The notes beneath the pieces are model-generated. The model was not told where the DNA came from. It searched no databases and saw nothing but the letters and a program-made list of their open reading frames with translations. The position numbers and the translations under genes are program-made. From assembly GCF_001613045.1 (NCBI RefSeq), contig NZ_BDBP01000044.1, positions 1 through 64,000 on the forward strand: a DNA stretch of 64,000 bases, read 5' to 3'. Numbering within the stretch: the stretch's first letter is position 1; each line of letters starts with the position of its first letter. This stretch comes from Nocardia lijiangensis NBRC 108240. Lineage in GTDB: Bacteria > Actinomycetota > Actinomycetes > Mycobacteriales > Mycobacteriaceae. Shown one piece after another: positions 25,637-33,194 of this stretch.

Positions 25637-26050
25637 GTGGTCGACGCGAACAAGCGCGCGTTGCGGCGAGCGGCTGTCGATCGGCTCACGCAGATGTCGG
25701 ACCAGGGTGGTTTGTCCAGCGATCACGTCCGGTTGACTGCTGAGACGCTCGGTGTGGCCGAGCGAACGGTGTGGCGGTGGCTGTCGGCGCGCCGGATGGA
25801 TGCGCCGCCAGCTCAGCGGGACCGGTTTCGAATCGATGATCAGTTGCGGGTGCGGCTGGCCTATTGGCGTGGCAACGGCGAGCGGGCGCGCCGCAAGTTC
25901 GATGTGTTCCTGCAACGGCCACCGGTGCACCGCAATGCCGCGTGGGAGGCCGATCATGTCGAAGCTGCGGTGCAGGTCGACGTGGACGGGGTTCTGACAA
26001 AGCCGTGGGTGACGTGGTTCGTCGACGCCACCCATGATGTGATTCTGGTC
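25637..26050 (+). pseudogene. 5' fragment of a TnsB/Mu-type DDE transposase
   Basis: After GGGAGG and GTG 25637 the frame has an HTH region (LSSDHVRLTAETLGVAERTVWRWL). It then has WEADHVEAAVQV and KPWVTWFVDATHDVI, the first catalytic Asp region and central strand of Mu/TnsB-like integrase cores. Near 26040-26050 the coding stops matching and the DNA becomes the inverted start of a tyrosine recombinase, so the transposase is truncated by a rearrangement. Confidence 0.75.
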
Positions 26051-26197
26051 GCCGTCGAGGGCGTCGACGGTCTTGACGATCGCGATGCCGTAGGCGCGGC
26101 GGGTGTTCGCCGATCCGATGGTGTCCAGGAACGCCTCGGCGGCGCTGCGCAGAGTCCGCGATGGCGGGGTGCGCAGCCGGGTCACCTTCGCCGCCAT
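26050..26197 (-). pseudogene. 5' fragment of a tyrosine recombinase
   Basis: From ATG 26197, preceded by AGGAGAGG, the frame reads MAAKVTRLRTPPSRTLRSAA and then EAFLDTIGSANTRRAYGIAI and VKTVDALDG. This is the N-terminal SAM-like arm of XerC/phage-type integrases. It is cut off where it meets the transposase fragment. The catalytic half is absent. Confidence 0.7.
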
Positions 26198-26289
26198 CGG
26201 CCTGCCTCTCCTGGCTTGCCCCGGATAACGGGGCCGGGTCGTGTTGCGCCGCAGTCCGATCGCCGCAGCACGGGTCCGACGATAGCCCA

Positions 26290-26331
26290 GATAACAGCCC
26301 GTTATCCCGGGCAAAGAGATTGCCCGGGTAA
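26290..26331. repeat. Nested inverted repeats upstream of the tyrosine recombinase fragment
   Basis: GATAAC-AGCCC-GTTATC overlaps TTATCCCGGGCAA-N5-TTGCCCGGGTAA. A related CCGGATAACGGG lies at 26221. They could be recombinase sites or a terminator; the arrangement upstream of the recombinase start favours binding sites. Confidence 0.55.
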
Positions 26332-26477
26332 AAGTCTGCCGAACGCGCAGTATGCGGAGCGTGATCGCGCGTTCCGCCGACTGTGCTGGCCGGTCCGGTC
26401 AGCACGACCAGCGGCGTTGCAGGGCGTTCGGCGTGATCGATGTGCTGCTTCGTCGGTTGGTGCGAGGTCGCAATGGC

Positions 26478-27233
26478 TCAGTCTGTCTGCAGGACGAAAA
26501 ACAGGAAACCCAAGAAACTTTCGCCGATGACTTCACGGAACACCTCCGGAAACAGATCGCGGGCCGCAGGCACCGGCGGCGGCTCGCTGATGACACTGGT
26601 GCGAAAACCCGACGCGGTGAAAGCATCGGTCATCGCGTGGAGCGGCCGGTCCCAGAAATGCAACCGGGCGGACTGCCCGCCCATGGTCCACTCTTCGATC
26701 CGCTCGCGGGTCTGGAAATAGTCGGTTTTCTTCCCCGCCGAGCGTTCGGTGACCCAGATGGCGAAAGGATGCTCGACCGAGACGATGAGCCGACCGCCGG
26801 GCTTCAGGACGCGTCGCAACTCGGTCAGTGTCGGTCCCCAGTCCTGCAGGTAGTGCAGCACCAGGGATGCAACGATGTCGTCGAACGCGTCGTCGGGAAA
26901 CGGGAGTGGGTTCGCGAGGTCGGCGATTCGCAGGTCCGCGTCGGTGCCCAGTCGGCGTCGAGCCATCTCCAGCATTCCGGCACTCGCGTCGATGCCGGTC
27001 ACCATGGCACCCCGATCGCGCAGTTCAGCGAATAGAGCACCTGATCCGCACCCGGCGTCGAGGATCCGCCGACCGCTCACGTCCCCAGCGAGCTCTAGCA
27101 CCGCGGGCCGCTCGTAGTAAGCGTTCAGCAGGCTGGTCTCGTTCTCTGCGGTATACCCCTCGGCAATGCTGTCGTAGTTGTACGCCTGGGCGGGATCGGC
27201 AGGAAGCGCGGTGCCTTCCGGAACGGGAGTCAT
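26478..27233 (-). CDS. Class I SAM-dependent methyltransferase (251 aa)
   Basis: Motif I, ILDAGCGSGALF, is at residues 57-68. IDASAGML follows as motif II, then PFPDDAFDDIVASLVLHYL and LKPGGRLIVSVEHPF, the standard UbiE/Methyltransf_11 order. The start is ATG 27233 with AGGA eight bases before it; ATG 27242 is in frame. The substrate is unknown. It lies between the two sets of transposon end boxes, so it may be transposon cargo. The right flank is a broken Tn3 transposase. Confidence 0.88.
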   Translation of the reverse strand: MTPVPEGTALPADPAQAYNYDSIAEGYTAENETSLLNAYYERPAVLELAGDVSGRRILDAGCGSGALFAELRDRGAMVTGIDASAGMLEMARRRLGTDADLRIADLANPLPFPDDAFDDIVASLVLHYLQDWGPTLTELRRVLKPGGRLIVSVEHPFAIWVTERSAGKKTDYFQTRERIEEWTMGGQSARLHFWDRPLHAMTDAFTASGFRTSVISEPPPVPAARDLFPEVFREVIGESFLGFLFFVLQTD

Positions 27234-27325
27234 GCGACCCATCCTGGCACGCCCGCACGGGCAGGCGCTGTAATGCCTTGTCAGGCAACCATTCTGACTA
27301 CTCGACAATCGTCCACTATCGGGTG

Positions 27326-27600
27326 TTACAGGATGTCGATCCAAGGCGTCCGGAGCGCTGAGATGAGGTCAGAACAGGGGTTGTCGCGCACCCGCAGCGG
27401 TCGGTAGCCGGTAGGGCCGAGCTGGGCGAGTTCGGCGTCGATGTCGACTTCGATGGGCGCCGAAGAAGTTGACGTTGGCGCTGTGCGCCGGAGAGATGTG
27501 GGCCAGGATCTCGTCATCGATGCGCTGTCCGGACCGGCGCAGCTTCACGGCCAGCCCGTAATACTTCGCGCGCGAACGCACCGCAGGCGGGTGCACTACT
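27326..27600 (-). pseudogene. C-terminal remnant of a Tn3-family transposase
   Basis: One frame has LRRSGQRIDDEILAHISPAH and NVNFFG; after a one-base shift near 27450 another has IEVDIDAELAQLGPTGYRPL. Together they match the end of Tn3 transposases (EEDVARLSP...INxLGRY...LRPLR). The frameshift and missing body mark it as dead. Confidence 0.75.
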
Positions 27601-27665
27601 GCGCCGCCTGTACCGGGCTGAGGGCCCCTACTGACATCGAGTGACGAACCCGCAGGTCATCATCG

Positions 27666-27742
27666 ACTGACATTCTCATGCGGTTTGCTGCTGACACGTA
27701 GCGCCGTTTCCCCAGCTCGCGCCACTGACATTCTCATGCGGC
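27666..27742. repeat. Right-end paired boxes of the nested transposon
   Basis: ACTGACATTCTCATGCGG (27666-27683) and CACTGACATTCTCATGCGGC (27723-27742) are direct repeats of each other and inverted relative to 25503-25547. A partial third box, CTGACATCGAG, lies at 27631. Confidence 0.75.
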
Positions 27743-27794
27743 CTCGCAGTCCGGTCCAGATTGGAACCGGACCCGGATCCTCAAGAAGCCAGCG

Positions 27795-27828
27795 CAGTGG
27801 AAACAGCCCAATCGGGTTGTTTCCACTG
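27795..27828. repeat. Hairpin just inside the right island end
   Basis: CAGTGGAAACA pairs perfectly with TGTTTCCACTG, with CCC/GGG extending the stem inside. It may end transcription before the junction or be an accessory recombination site. Confidence 0.7.
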
Positions 27829-27857
27829 GCCATGTAGTATGCACTAATAATACGTCA

Positions 27858-27864
27858 GCCGGGG
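27858..27864. other. Right attachment site core (attR)
   Basis: GCCGGGG matches the left core at 16960-16966. To its left is island DNA with CACTAAT; to its right the XRE gene resumes in frame. Confidence 0.8.
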
Positions 27865-28568
27865 TGAGCGTGGACTACTACATCCGCATCGAGCAGGGCC
27901 GGGAAACCGCACCCAGTGACGCGGTCCTCGGTGCGTTGGCCAGGGTCTTGCGACTGACCGATGACGAGCACGCTCATCTGCTCGCCCTCGCCGACCGGAC
28001 TGCCGGTCGTTCGCCGCGGCGGAGGGCCGCCGATCCCCAGCCGGTCCGCCCAGGCCTGCGATTACTGCTGGATTCGGTCCGGCCCAGCCCGGCGTACGTG
28101 CTCAATGAGGTCAATGATGTGCTGGCGGCCAACCCGGAGGGGCTGGCGCTGATGCCGGGGCTCAGCGACTGGCTTCCCGCGGCACGCAATACGATCCGCT
28201 ACACCTTCCTGCACACCGCCGCCCGGTCGCTGTTCGCCGACTGGGACCGGGTGGCTCGCAACTGTGTCGCGCACCTGCGCTCCGCCGAACCGGCTTCTTC
28301 GGCCCCAGTCGCCGAGCTGGTCGACGAGTTATCCTCTGCCAGCAGTGAATTCGCCGCGTTGTGGCGACGGCATGAGGTATGGGTCAAGCGTGGCGGCGAG
28401 ACGGCATTCCGGCATCCGCTGATCGGGCAGGTCACCCTCGCCAACGAAATACTGCACCATGCGGGAAGCGGGCAGCGAATGCTGCTCTATCAGGCTCCGC
28501 CCGGCACAGCCGAACACGACGCCCTGACACTGCTGGCCATGGCCACTCAAAACGCCGGTTCCCTATAG
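27858..28568 (+). pseudogene. 3' part of the split XRE (MmyB-like) regulator
   Basis: Beginning in the core, the frame reads AGVSVDYYIRIEQGRE, the second half of the HTH. It continues into the MmyB-like ligand-binding domain (GLRLLLDSVRPSPAYVLNEV, FADWDRVARNCVAHL, FRHPLIGQVTLANEIL) up to TAG 28568. It lacks the first 42 residues, including the first helix of the DNA-binding domain. A GTG at 27864 could restart translation, but the product would not bind DNA normally. In the uninterrupted chromosome this regulator would be divergent from the dehydrogenase at 16019. Confidence 0.92.
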
Positions 28569-28713
28569 CGAAAACCGAGGAGCCGGTCCGGCAGACCCCA
28601 GGTCACTGCAACCCGCAGAGCCATCGGTGTTGCCAGACTGGCCATGCGACGGAGTGTGTCCGCGTCGTTGTCGTTGTGTCCCATGAAGATGCACTCTGGC
28701 ATGTCCCGTCATG

Positions 28714-29616
28714 TCAGTCCTCGTCATCGAAGTGGCACACCGCCGCCACGCGATCACGCAGCCACCGGTGCGCTGGGTCGGCGTCGAGCCGGACGTGCCA
28801 CAGCAGCGAGATCGTCACTTCGGGTGCGCGGAAAGGCAATTCGAAGGAGTGCAGGCCCTGTCGCAGGTTCGCTGTGTGCCGTCGCGGGACCGTGGCGACG
28901 AGATCGGTGGCTCGTGCCAGCGCCAGCGCCGCGCCGAAGCCGTCTACGACCGTCACGACGTCGCGTCGGTGGCCGGTCGGTTGTAGCGCCTCGTCCACCA
29001 GTCCGGCGGTCAGTCCGCGACGGGAGACGTGCACATGCCGCGCCGCGGCGTACCGTGCTGCGGTCATCGTGCCTGCGCCGAGTGGGTGCTCGTCGCGGAC
29101 CACGCCGATGAAGCGGTCCGTGAACAGTGGTTTGCTGAGCACGTCCGGCGGCGGCGTGTTCTCGATGACGCCGGTTTCCAGGTCGACGACGCCCTCGCGC
29201 AGGGGGGCGGTGTCCTTCTTGGTCTTCTGCAGGAACCGCAATCGCACGCCCGGCGCCGCGGCGGCGACCTCGGCGACGAGCGCGGGACCGAATCTCTCCA
29301 CGAATCCGTCGCTGCCGCGCAGCGCGAAAGTCCTTTGCAGTGTCGCCAAATCGAGTTTCTCGACCGGTCGCAACACCGCTTCGGCCTCTTGGACGAGCCC
29401 GCGCACGCGTGCGCGCAACTCGACGGCGCGGGGCGTGGGCACCAATCCTCGTCCCGCGCGGACGAGCAACGGGTCGCCGGTGGCGCGCCGCAGCCGCGCG
29501 AGCGCACGACTCATCGCGGACGGGCTCAGCGCGAGCCGTTCACCCGCCCGCGTCACGCTGCCCTCCTCCAGCAGGACGTCCAGTGTGACGAGCAAGTTCA
29601 GGTCTGGCCGTGCCAT
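28714..29616 (-). CDS. LysR-family transcriptional regulator (300 aa)
   Basis: The winged HTH occupies residues 1-60 (LNLLVTLDVLLEEGSVTRAG, then LALSPSAMSRALARLR). The substrate domain follows, with FALRGSDGFVERFGP and DLVATVPRRH, the NodD/PcpR-like subgroup. The ATG at 29616 faces the MFS transporter gene across 133 bases. Two GGTGCAC repeats in that gap (about 29656 and 29716) could be its sites. It most likely controls the transporter in response to an unknown effector. Confidence 0.93.
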   Translation of the reverse strand: MARPDLNLLVTLDVLLEEGSVTRAGERLALSPSAMSRALARLRRATGDPLLVRAGRGLVPTPRAVELRARVRGLVQEAEAVLRPVEKLDLATLQRTFALRGSDGFVERFGPALVAEVAAAAPGVRLRFLQKTKKDTAPLREGVVDLETGVIENTPPPDVLSKPLFTDRFIGVVRDEHPLGAGTMTAARYAAARHVHVSRRGLTAGLVDEALQPTGHRRDVVTVVDGFGAALALARATDLVATVPRRHTANLRQGLHSFELPFRAPEVTISLLWHVRLDADPAHRWLRDRVAAVCHFDDED

Positions 29617-29749
29617 GCGGACAGGATCGCACAGCGGCGCGCACACATGGCGTCCGGTGCACAATTGGATTCACTTCTTTGCGTCTTCCGCCAGGTCGGA
29701 ACGGAACTTACGTTCGGTGCACACCGTCGAGGCCAGGAGGAAGACCTTC

Positions 29750-31168
29750 ATGTCCAGATCAGCAACACCTCCCGGCATCGGGTTCGAGACTGCCGGCCGT
29801 CGCTCACCGACCTGGGTGCTCACCGCACTCTCGCTGTCCATGCTGTTGCCCTCACTCAGCATCAGCATCGCCAACGTGGGTCTGCCGTCGATGGCGGCGG
29901 CACTGGGCGCGTCCTTCAACGAGGTGCAGTGGATCGTGATCGCCTACCTGCTGGCCATCACGACGCTGATCGTCGGAGTCGGTCGGCTAGGCGACATGGT
30001 CGGCCGCGGTCGCCTCTTGGTGATCGGCATTGCTGTGTTCACCGTCGCGACGCTGCTGTGCGGTCTCGCCCCGAATCTGTTCCTGCTGATCGCCGCGCGG
30101 GCGCTGCAAGGGGTCGGGGCCGCCTGCATGATGGCGCTGGCGATGGCCTCCGTCGGCGCGGTCGTGCCCGAACACCGCACGGGTAGTGCGATGGGGTTGC
30201 TGGGCACGATGTCAGCCGTCGGAACGGCGCTCGGGCCTTCACTCGGCGGGATGCTGATCGCGACTTTCGGTTGGCGGGCAATCTTTTTGGCTGTCGTGCC
30301 GATCGGCGTGCTGGCGCTGACGCTCACCCTTCCGATGTCGGCCGACACTGCGGCCGGGTCCACGGCGCGGCGCTTCGACGTACTGGGCACGGTCCTGTTG
30401 GCCGTGACGCTCGGCGCCTACGCACTCGCCATGACCGTCGAGTCTTTCGGCGCACTCACCATTGGTTTGCTCGGCGTCGCCGGTGCGGGCTCGGTGTTGT
30501 TCGGTGTCACCGAGAGCAAGGTTGCGTTCCCGCTGTTGACCCTCGGCATGTTGCGCGATCCGGTGCTCGCCGTTGGACTGGCGACGAGCACCGTGGTCTC
30601 TGCCGTCATGATGACGACCCTGATCGTCGGCCCGTTCCACCTCGCCGGGGCGCTGGGTCTCGGGCCTGCCGCGGTGGGGCTCGTGATATCGGCGGGTCCG
30701 GCGGTGTCGGCGCTCACCGGCGTCCCGGCGGGGCGTGTCACCGACCGCTTCGGATCGAGGACCATGGTGATCGCCGGACTCGTCGGCATCATCGGCGCCG
30801 CGCTGACCCTGTCCGTGATGCCCACCGCTGCGGGTGTGCTCGGCTATGTCCTGCCATTGATCGTCTGCACCGCCTGCTACGCGACATTCCAAGCGGCCAA
30901 CAACACCGCGATCATGAAAGACGTTGCCGCACAACAACGCGGGCTGGTATCCGGGATGCTGAACCTCTCCCGCAACCTGGGGCTGATGACCGGTGCGTCG
31001 GTCATGGGCGCGGTCTTCGCACGCGCCGCGGGGACCCGGGATGTCACCACGGGCACACCGGCAGAAATAGCGCGGGGAACGCACTGGGCTTTCGCGGTCG
31101 CCGCGCTGCTGGTGGGTGTCGGTTTGGCGGCGGTTCTGGGGTTGCGACGGAGGCTACCCGCTACGTAG
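29750..31168 (+). CDS. MFS drug/metabolite efflux transporter (472 aa)
   Basis: The chain is almost entirely hydrophobic helices. WIVIAYLLAITTLIVGVGRLGDMVGRGRLL gives the motif A loop between helices 2 and 3, and LLGTMSAVGTALGPSLGGML matches the antiporter motif C near helix 5. Late GVPAGRVTDRFGSRTM repeats motif A. Length and motifs fit the 14-helix DHA2-like drug:H+ antiporters, though 12 helices cannot be excluded. The ATG at 29750 follows AGGAGGAAGACCTTC. It is divergent from its likely LysR regulator. Confidence 0.93.
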   Translation: MSRSATPPGIGFETAGRRSPTWVLTALSLSMLLPSLSISIANVGLPSMAAALGASFNEVQWIVIAYLLAITTLIVGVGRLGDMVGRGRLLVIGIAVFTVATLLCGLAPNLFLLIAARALQGVGAACMMALAMASVGAVVPEHRTGSAMGLLGTMSAVGTALGPSLGGMLIATFGWRAIFLAVVPIGVLALTLTLPMSADTAAGSTARRFDVLGTVLLAVTLGAYALAMTVESFGALTIGLLGVAGAGSVLFGVTESKVAFPLLTLGMLRDPVLAVGLATSTVVSAVMMTTLIVGPFHLAGALGLGPAAVGLVISAGPAVSALTGVPAGRVTDRFGSRTMVIAGLVGIIGAALTLSVMPTAAGVLGYVLPLIVCTACYATFQAANNTAIMKDVAAQQRGLVSGMLNLSRNLGLMTGASVMGAVFARAAGTRDVTTGTPAEIARGTHWAFAVAALLVGVGLAAVLGLRRRLPAT

Positions 31169-31207
31169 CGCCCCTCGCCGATTGTCGCTTGCCGGAGCGA
31201 TCGGTCG

Positions 31208-31948
31208 TCACCTGATCGCGACCACCATCGCGTCGCTGATCGACCGCCACGCCACGCCCGTCTCCAGAAACCCGGCTTCTTTCAATCGCAGGCAGTGCCA
31301 CGCGATCGGATGCTCCTCGCCCCCGCTGTGCTGGTCGAATATCTCTCGGCTGCCCGCGTGTTCGTCGGTGAAGCCTGGGTCGCGCGCTACCGTCGCCCAC
31401 CACTGCTCCCACTCGAGCGCACCCTTGGCGCGGGCGCGTTCCCGGTGCGAGTCCTGGATGGCGGCGTCTAGGGCGTTGAGCATCGGAGTCTCCGGGTCGG
31501 GCATGTGATCGGCATTGACGAGCACTCCGCCCGGTCGAACCAGCTTCGCCAGATCGGCATACAGCCGCGTCACCGGCTCACTCTTCATCCAATGCAACGA
31601 CGTCGCGGTCAGCACGGCATCGAACGGCTCGTCCGGCAACGACTCCATCCAGCCGGGATCGGCCAGATCAGCCGTCACGAACGTGATCCGCGCATCCCCG
31701 TCGAACGATCCCCGCGCAATCGCCAGCATCGTCGGATCCACATCGACCGCGACCGATCTCGCACCCGGCAATCGCGTGAACAGCCGTCGGCTGATAGTGC
31801 CTGTCCCGCAAGCCAAATCCAGCACGTGCGGCGTCCGGCCGACCGCGGCCGCCACCACATCCATCATCACCCGGAACCGCTCCTCGCGTTCGGGTAGATA
31901 CAGCTCCTGCTGCTGATCCCAACTGCGCTGCCACAACTCCCAGTCCAC
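31208..31948 (-). CDS. Class I SAM-dependent methyltransferase (246 aa)
   Basis: Motif I, HVLDLACGTG, is at residues 41-50. It is followed by SVAVDVDPTMLAIA and ADLADPGWMESLPDEPFDAVLTATSLHW, and then by LVRPGGVLVNADHM; the order is that of Methyltransf_11/25 enzymes. The start is GTG 31948 after GGAGGCGTC; the in-frame extension upstream is not protein-like. The substrate is unknown. It is convergent with the transporter gene 39 bases away. Confidence 0.9.
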   Translation of the reverse strand: MDWELWQRSWDQQQELYLPEREERFRVMMDVVAAAVGRTPHVLDLACGTGTISRRLFTRLPGARSVAVDVDPTMLAIARGSFDGDARITFVTADLADPGWMESLPDEPFDAVLTATSLHWMKSEPVTRLYADLAKLVRPGGVLVNADHMPDPETPMLNALDAAIQDSHRERARAKGALEWEQWWATVARDPGFTDEHAGSREIFDQHSGGEEHPIAWHCLRLKEAGFLETGVAWRSISDAMVVAIR

Positions 31949-32361
31949 GACGCCTCCGTTTCCAGAAAGCACGCAAAGGTCTGCCGAACAGGTGGTATGC
32001 ACGAACGCGGACGCAGCCGAACCGTGATCGACCGAACGATCTCGCGCGACTTGCCGCCGGACATCGAAGCGGATCTCGGCAGGGAGAGTACACAGGTTTC
32101 GACCGAACCCGCGTGGACACTCGCCGGACCACGATGTCACCGTTTCACAAACCTCGGACCTGCACGCTCACGCACAGAAAATCGCTGACGGCCGCCCACG
32201 GGTGTCTGGCTCCCGGCGAATGCGCGGGCTGGTTCGCGACCGGATACACCACATGAAGCCCAGCATCTGGCCGCGATATTCGCAGGTAGAGCACCCTGAT
32301 GACCTATTGTCGGTGGGCATCGGTTGTGTTCGTTTCCTCGTATGAAGGAGAGGTCTGATCG
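31949..32361. other. Gene-free promoter region
   Basis: No frame with a ribosome site or protein-like composition is seen. It must hold the promoter of the methyltransferase on the left and of the YcnI-like gene on the right, where GGAGAGG precedes the start. Confidence 0.4.
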
Positions 32362-33021
32362 ATGAGCGGTACTGCGTTTGCGCGTAGCGCGGTGGCGGCC
32401 CTGGCAGCCGCTATCGCCATGGCCGGGGCTGCCGGCGCGGCGTTCGCCCATGTCACGGTGTCGGCGGCGGACGCCTCCAGGGGCGGCTCGGCGGTATTGG
32501 TGTTCCGGGTACCGAACGAATCGGCCAGCGGCAGCCCGACCGTCGGAGTGGGAGTGGAGATCTCCGGCGTCACAACCGTCGACACCGAGGCAATGCCGGG
32601 ATGGAAGGCCGTGGTGGACAAAGACTCCGGCCGCAACATCACCACCGTCACCTGGACCGCGGATCCCGGTACCGGCATTGAAGCGGGGCAGTTCGAGCAG
32701 TTCTCGGTCCTGGCCAACGGCCTGCCCGATACCGAGAAAATGACCATGCCCGCAGTACAGACCTATGCCGACGGAAAGGTCGTTCGCTGGGATCAGGTCC
32801 CGGCCTCCGGCGACGACGAGCCGGAGTATCCGGCGCCGTCGTTGACGCTGCGGGATGGGGATGACGCGGGCGCGCAAGACCACGGCGACATTCAGGCGAC
32901 CGGATCGGATGCCGGATCCCCGGACGACACGACCGCGCGCTGGTTGGGCGCGATCGGCATCACGCTCGGCGCGCTGGGCCTGCTCGCGGCAATCGGTATG
33001 GCGGTGCGCGGCGGGCACTGA
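32362..33021 (+). CDS. YcnI-like (DUF1775) exported copper-site protein (219 aa)
   Basis: A signal peptide ends at AAFA, leaving His30 as the new N-terminus followed by VTVSA. This is the hallmark of YcnI-family proteins, whose N-terminal His and nearby residues bind copper. GSAVLVFRVPNES and MPGWKAVVDKD are family strands. An acidic, disordered stretch (about 150-190) leads to a C-terminal transmembrane helix (ITLGALGLLAAIGMAV), so the protein is anchored to the outer face of the membrane. The ATG at 32362 follows GGAGAGG. A terminator follows at 33109. Genes for CopC/CopD-type partners, common beside ycnI, are not adjacent here. Confidence 0.92.
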   Translation: MSGTAFARSAVAALAAAIAMAGAAGAAFAHVTVSAADASRGGSAVLVFRVPNESASGSPTVGVGVEISGVTTVDTEAMPGWKAVVDKDSGRNITTVTWTADPGTGIEAGQFEQFSVLANGLPDTEKMTMPAVQTYADGKVVRWDQVPASGDDEPEYPAPSLTLRDGDDAGAQDHGDIQATGSDAGSPDDTTARWLGAIGITLGALGLLAAIGMAVRGGH

Positions 33022-33108
33022 TTCACCGACCGACGAGGTCGGCGTCGAATCCGGCACGCTGTCCGACGGATTCAGGCCAGCTTCTTCATCCCCCTCTCAA
33101 GGTATAGC

Positions 33109-33140
33109 CCACCCCGGGGCTTGCGGCAAGACCCGGGTGG
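33109..33140 (+). terminator. Terminator after the YcnI-like gene
   Basis: CCACCC pairs with GGGTGG, then CGGG/CCCG and CTTG/CAAG continue the stem around the loop CGG, giving an unusually strong hairpin. Confidence 0.75.
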
Positions 33141-33194
33141 TGCCGCAGAATGGCTGGCCGATCGCCATCACCTGCGGAAAAACGGGAGTAGTGA

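Larger units (their letters stand above)
16960..27864. mobile_element. 10.9-kb serine-recombinase integrative island inserted in an XRE gene
   Basis: The two halves of one XRE gene flank the region and rejoin in frame at a 7-base core. The recombinase gene begins 46 bases inside the left core. Rejoining the island ends gives an attP-like imperfect palindrome, CACTAAT...AGCC/GG...ATTAGTG, around the core, as expected for serine integrases. Cargo is a regulator/kinase pair, a divergent set of small genes with a methyltransferase and a CYTH protein, and a decayed transposon. No relaxase, coupling ATPase or capsid genes are seen, so self-transfer is not supported. Confidence 0.88.

Noticed and set aside
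25637..26530. A 297-codon plus-strand frame as one intact protein
   Set aside because: After about 26050 the protein no longer matches a transposase, and the minus strand encodes a tyrosine recombinase start there.
16960..27864. The island as a conjugative element (ICE/AICE)
   Set aside because: I found no relaxase, FtsK/TraB-like ATPase or spread genes. Only a recombinase, repeats and cargo are supported.
28379..29749. A long N-terminal extension of the MFS transporter to 28379
   Set aside because: It runs through the XRE 3' half and antisense to the LysR gene. The ribosome site and hydrophobic start are at 29750.
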